From Aquanectria penicillioides (Eukaryota; Ascomycota; Sordariomycetes; Hypocreales; Nectriaceae), in contig PYIU01000003.1 in the NCBI GenBank assembly GCA_003415625.1, positions 2,542,001 through 2,606,000 of the forward strand: DNA of 64,000 nt. The letters run 5' to 3'. Position 1 is the stretch's first letter. Each line of letters starts with the position of its first letter. Below the pieces are notes generated by a model. The model made no database searches and was not told the DNA's origin. It saw only the letters and a program-made list of their open reading frames with translations. A program made the translations under genes and the position numbers. Positions 60,241 through 64,000 of this stretch are shown here, piece by piece.

Positions 60241-60430
60241 AAACCCATTTCGCCCCCAAAAATCTTTTTTTACTGCACCATAGACATTCTTGGTATATAT
60301 TTACACTATATTAACATAAAAAGATTAGCCTAAAATAATAAAGATTTTATATGATTTATTAATGTAAGAATTTTTTTTATTTCATGGTAAAAAATATTTA
60401 AAACAATTAAAATTTTCTATAAATATGTAC
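60241..60430. other. Very AT-rich island
   Basis: About 190 bp of almost pure A/T with abrupt edges in G/C-rich surroundings, almost without CpG. It could be RIP-mutated repeat DNA or a mitochondrial insertion; no gene motif allows a choice. Confidence 0.8.
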
Positions 60431-60559
60431 CTCTATCCTGCAAGCAAATCCAAAAATAGGGTTCAAGACAGAAGTATACCCAGTCAACTGCACTATTTAG
60501 TTATAACAGGCCGAAGTCTACCATTCCGCAGATCTGAGACGAGTCACCAGGGATCGAGA

Positions 60560-60597
60560 GTTGTGTGTGTGTGTGTGTATGTGTGTATGTATACTAG
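60560..60597. repeat. (GT)n/(GTAT)n microsatellite
   Basis: About seven GT units followed by GTAT-type units. Confidence 0.9.
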
Positions 60598-60893
60598 AGA
60601 CAACCAGTAACAACGCTGGTTCAAAGACATGGACCCTTGAACAACGGCGACGCCAAGAAATCAGAGACTATATAATCGTACGCCCATAAAGTTCGGCCGC
60701 TCAGCTGGCCTGACCAAGATGCCGTTGGCGTGTGTGTGCGTGCGTGAATGAGTGCCTTTGTCTGTGTGGACGTAGTCTATGTATGCTATGTGTGTTGGTG
60801 CATTTGCCATGACATGTTGGGTCATGATGACAACTCATTCATGTCTTGGCCCGGCTTGTTGGCAAGGCAGATTTCTCGCCGCCTCATACATAG

Positions 60894-60946
60894 GTACGCG
60901 CGCGCACACACACACGCACACACACACGCACACACACATATATATA
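60894..60946. repeat. 53-bp alternating purine-pyrimidine tract
   Basis: GT-AC-GC then CA units with interspersed CG, ending in TA units; every step alternates purine and pyrimidine without a break. Such tracts favour Z-DNA. Confidence 0.9.
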
Positions 60947-61150
60947 GTTACATGTTTGCCCTCCCATCAAAGGTCCCCTTGCCTCCCTTGCGCAGGCAAT
61001 GACAGCTGAGTGATGAATGGTATGAGAAGGAGTTATGGAAATGACCGGTCTCAACCTGACCAATCGACACCAAGGCTCCCCGGAGATCGGACAGGGCGTC
61101 CGGAGCGTGCGAGCCACGCGAGTCTTGTCTGTGCGCAGTTGATAGTCGTA

Positions 61151-61201
61151 GGAAGAGGAGGGGGAGGGGGAGGGGGAGGGGGGAGGGGGAGGGAAGGGGA
61201 A
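61151..61201. repeat. GGGGGA-type G-rich repeat
   Basis: About six tandem G4-6A units on the plus strand, enough G-tracts for an intramolecular G-quadruplex; all-purine on one strand. Confidence 0.9.
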
Positions 61202-61492
61202 GATGTGTTGTTTCGGGCTTCAGCGGGCCTGGAAACTGGACACACTGGATCGATCGGGATCGGATTTCATAAGAAGATGGGGTTTTTGAGAAGGGCAAAA
61301 CGGCATCTGGTAGGAATGGCGGTTGGGAGCTATGCCGGGGTCTCAAAACTAGTTCGGTGGGACCATCAGTGCACATTTCCCGTTTTGGCAAGTTGGCTCC
61401 CACTTCTCCACTCAGCACCTCGGACTATCTGCCGAAATTGGATCTTTGATGACTTGTAAGGCAGTTACGTACGGTATAGATAGGTAGGAGTA

Positions 61493-61642
61493 AGCAAGAC
61501 AAGGGAAGACAAGACAAGAGAAGACAAGACAAGACAAGACAAGACAGGGCAAGATATGATAGGATATGATATGATAGGATAAGACAAGATAAGACAAGAC
61601 AAGACAAAGACAAGACAAGACAAAACAAGACAAGACAAGACG
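61493..61642. repeat. AAGAC/GATAT pentanucleotide satellite
   Basis: About 150 bp of tandem five-base units: AAGAC arrays flank a central GATAT/GATAG block. Confidence 0.95.
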
Positions 61643-62268
61643 ACATATAAGGGAATAACAAACTAAGGAACCTAGCAAGCAACAATGTCTTCGTCTTCGT
61701 CTTCCTCAATGTGCACCCTCGCGGGCCAACCATGCCATGCATCATACCGCACCTTGCTTTGACCTCATCTCAGACACGGACACACATCCTTTCTCGATCT
61801 CGCAGCAACTCCCGTGGGCATTTATTCGGCGTTGGGAAACCTGGAATCTTCGCCGGCCTATCACATGACGCAACACCGGTCCCCTCGCCGCGGGCGGAAG
61901 GGGGCTTTATCCAGTTTGCCAGCCGGGACCAGAGACTTGCCGCGATCCTGCTCTCGGGTCACTAACTTTGGCCTCTCCTGTCATTGCCGCTCGGTGACAT
62001 TCGCGTATTCTCCTTTGTTTTTGGGCGGAAGGAGTTGGAGGGCGTCGGATAGGTACCTGCCGGTAGGTAGAAGGGGGTGGCAGCAAGTCACCGCGCCGGT
62101 GTCCTTCCCTGACTTTTTGGGTAGCATGCTCCGGGCGCCGCTGCAAGGAAGCGGCGTAGGGTGTGGTTTCCAGGACCGGCTGTCCCAGCAGATGCCAGGA
62201 CAATTCAATCAGTCACTTTTTCTTTTCTTCGTTTTACCCATTCGCCTATTCGCCTATTCCCCGTTCCC

Positions 62269-62297
62269 CTTTGCCCTTTGCCCTTTGCCCTTTGCCT
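62269..62297. repeat. TTTGCCC heptamer repeat
   Basis: Four tandem copies, preceded by two copies of TTCGCCTA-like units. Confidence 0.95.
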
Positions 62298-63739
62298 TGC
62301 TGCTAGCCGCTTCTTCATTTAAGACACACACTGTTTCATTCTGCCCAACCCGGATGACGGCCCTATGGCAGGTACCTGCCTTCTACCTACCTACCTGCTG
62401 CCTACCCAGGCAGATAGATAGGCACCTAAGCTTGCCTACATTCCCCGAAAGCCCGTCAGAATGACCAGTAAACGCTTTCCATCAAACCCTTTTGCTGGCT
62501 CGCACCCCTCCATGACAAACTCCTGACGTCGTTTATCCGCATTGCCTCACACCCTCAAACTTGCATTTGACAAGTCCTAACGAAACCTAATCTGACAAGG
62601 TCGATGGAACTAATCGCTTGGCGGACCAGTTGCTTTGCCTCGCTTCCTGAAAGTCGGAACCTTGGTAAATGCCGGTCACGCTTCCCGTCTAGCGGCCCGG
62701 ATCGGACAGCAACGGATGGCTTCACGCCCATCGTATGCCTCCGCCCCTCACGACCCCCTCACACACCAAAACAAAGCGACAAAGCTAAAGAATAACGACA
62801 GAAAGACAGAGGGAGAAGGAAAAGGACAAGGACAAGGAAAAGGAAAACAAAATCAGCCCACCTTCATCTCACATCTCGAATCTCGTATCTCGAATACCAT
62901 CCCCCATCCAACTTCAGGAGTTGTCTGGTCGGACGTTGTCGTTGCCGTGTTCGCAAACACCCCTCCCCTCTCATTTGTCTTCTCCTTCTCTCTCCCTCTC
63001 TCACACGCACTCTCCCAATTACTATGCCGCCGCCGATCCCCTCCCCGTAAGGCTACCACGCATATCCCCTCTATCAATTTTGTAACGGTTTCATAACTGT
63101 CTACCTTTTTTCAGCTCAATCACATAAAAAATTTACCAAGGGCTTGTCGAACCAGTCAAACAGCTATCCTTCCTGCGGGCCACGCTCGCTTATCGGTTTC
63201 CCCGGGCTTAGACCTGCCCCCCCCCCTCCCTCCCAACCGTCCCGCTTTATCGAGATCCTACCCTACCTTTGGGACGCCCTGTGACGTGACGCTGCGGATT
63301 GATCATAAGTGGTTATGCAGCTTTGTGCATCCATCTGTGGCGGGATAAAGAGAGACATGCATCTCATAACGTCCTTTTCGGTGCCCTCTCAGTCCCCGCC
63401 ACCACATGATAGCTCATAGCCACGCACGCTATCGATCGAGCTCGCATACAAAATCTTCCCTCGCAGAAAAAGCAAAGCGATGGAGGCCTGCAAAAACCGA
63501 GCGTGGCACAGCTTTTTTGACGAGTTACGAAACTGGAAAGTTATAGACGCAGAATAGCTTTGGGGGGTGGAGGTTGCAGAGACGCCTTCACCGGTTGTGC
63601 CAAAGTGCTGACCGGTGAGCTGGCGTCGATCTGGGTCCCCATGCTTTTCCTTGTCTCGCCGGACCCTGCTTGCATCTCGAGTGAGTCTCTCGATGGCACT
63701 AAGTCGTGCGCCGTGCCGCGCGCACACACGCTCACTCTC

Positions 63740-63766
63740 ACCGGAGAGAGAGAGAGAGAGGTAGAG
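63740..63766. repeat. (GA)n microsatellite
   Basis: About eight GA units. Confidence 0.9.
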
Positions 63767-64000
63767 ACACGGAAGTGGGGGGAGAAGAGAGAAAAGTCAA
63801 AGACATCATCATCCGTGGGATGCGCAGCCCACGCTTTTTCGCCCTTGAGGCACGGTCTAGACCCTCCGACGACACAGTCGTGCGTCGTTCGTTGTCTTTC
63901 ATGATGCGGGACAACCGGCCGTCTCCGCGTGAGGGGGGCGTGTTCGCCAACAGGCGTAAGCAACCCTTCTTATTTTTTTTTATTTTTTTTAATGCCGTTT

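Larger units (their letters stand above)
55461..64000. other. Gene-free region after nsdD
   Basis: 8.5 kb without a supported gene. After the nsdD 3' UTR it holds TGC, CATA, GATA-like, AAGAC, G-rich and TTTGCCC repeats, an AT-rich island (60241-60430) and an alternating purine-pyrimidine tract (60894-60946). Two long open frames (57761-58786 plus, 59244-60248 minus) cross low-complexity sequence and are not accepted. The window ends in a T-rich stretch after 63970. Confidence 0.6.

Noticed and set aside
59244..60248. 334-codon open frame on the minus strand
   Set aside because: It crosses poly(A) and C-rich runs that translate to Phe and Gly runs, and shows no motif. Given the homopolymer errors, frame openness here means little.

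Overview
The window is nuclear DNA of a filamentous ascomycete, most likely a Sordariomycete and probably Hypocreales. The evidence is short spliceosomal introns of about 50-115 nt with GT...YAG ends, G/C-rich third codon positions, long pyrimidine-rich leaders, and a typical fungal gene set: an NsdD-type GATA factor, a PB1/ZZ/FW-domain NBR1, a fungal gamma-tubulin and a zinc-cluster-less fungal transcription factor. The species cannot be fixed from the sequence. There is no sign of plasmid, phage, CRISPR or bacterial DNA.

Layout. 1-1057: 3' end of a transketolase gene. 1576-2111 (minus): a small two-exon gene that may be Roadblock/LC7-like. 6993-9185: a Btz/CASC3-type RNA-binding protein. 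15216-16319 (minus) and 17054-18645 (plus): a divergent pair, a short-chain dehydrogenase/reductase and a transcription factor, sharing a 734-bp promoter. 20031-30624: a compact row of housekeeping genes on the plus strand (NBR1 autophagy receptor, Nup2/Nup50-type nucleoporin with a RanBP1 domain, gamma-tubulin). 31333-31572: a small conserved-looking protein of 79 aa. 31573-54070: about 22.5 kb with no credible protein gene, rich in microsatellites, ending in the long leader of nsdD. 54071-55460: nsdD. 55461-64000: a further 8.5 kb without a gene, holding simple repeats, a 53-bp alternating purine-pyrimidine tract and a very AT-rich island.

The most useful single result is technical. Six places in four conserved genes (NBR1, Nup2 three times, gamma-tubulin, nsdD) lose the reading frame by exactly one base, always in the same direction and always at or beside a run of C or G. 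Essential genes are unlikely to be broken together in this way, so these are best read as uncorrected homopolymer deletions in the assembly. The coordinates given for those genes span the shifts.

Biologically the window is mostly conserved core functions: pentose phosphate metabolism, mRNA binding, selective autophagy, nuclear transport, microtubule nucleation and control of sexual development. The SDR/transcription-factor pair is the only part that looks like accessory metabolism. I found no convincing new multi-gene system. The best leads are the very large gene-free region upstream of nsdD, a candidate non-autonomous transposon at 42390-42947, and the unusual repeat and AT-rich structures after 57 kb.
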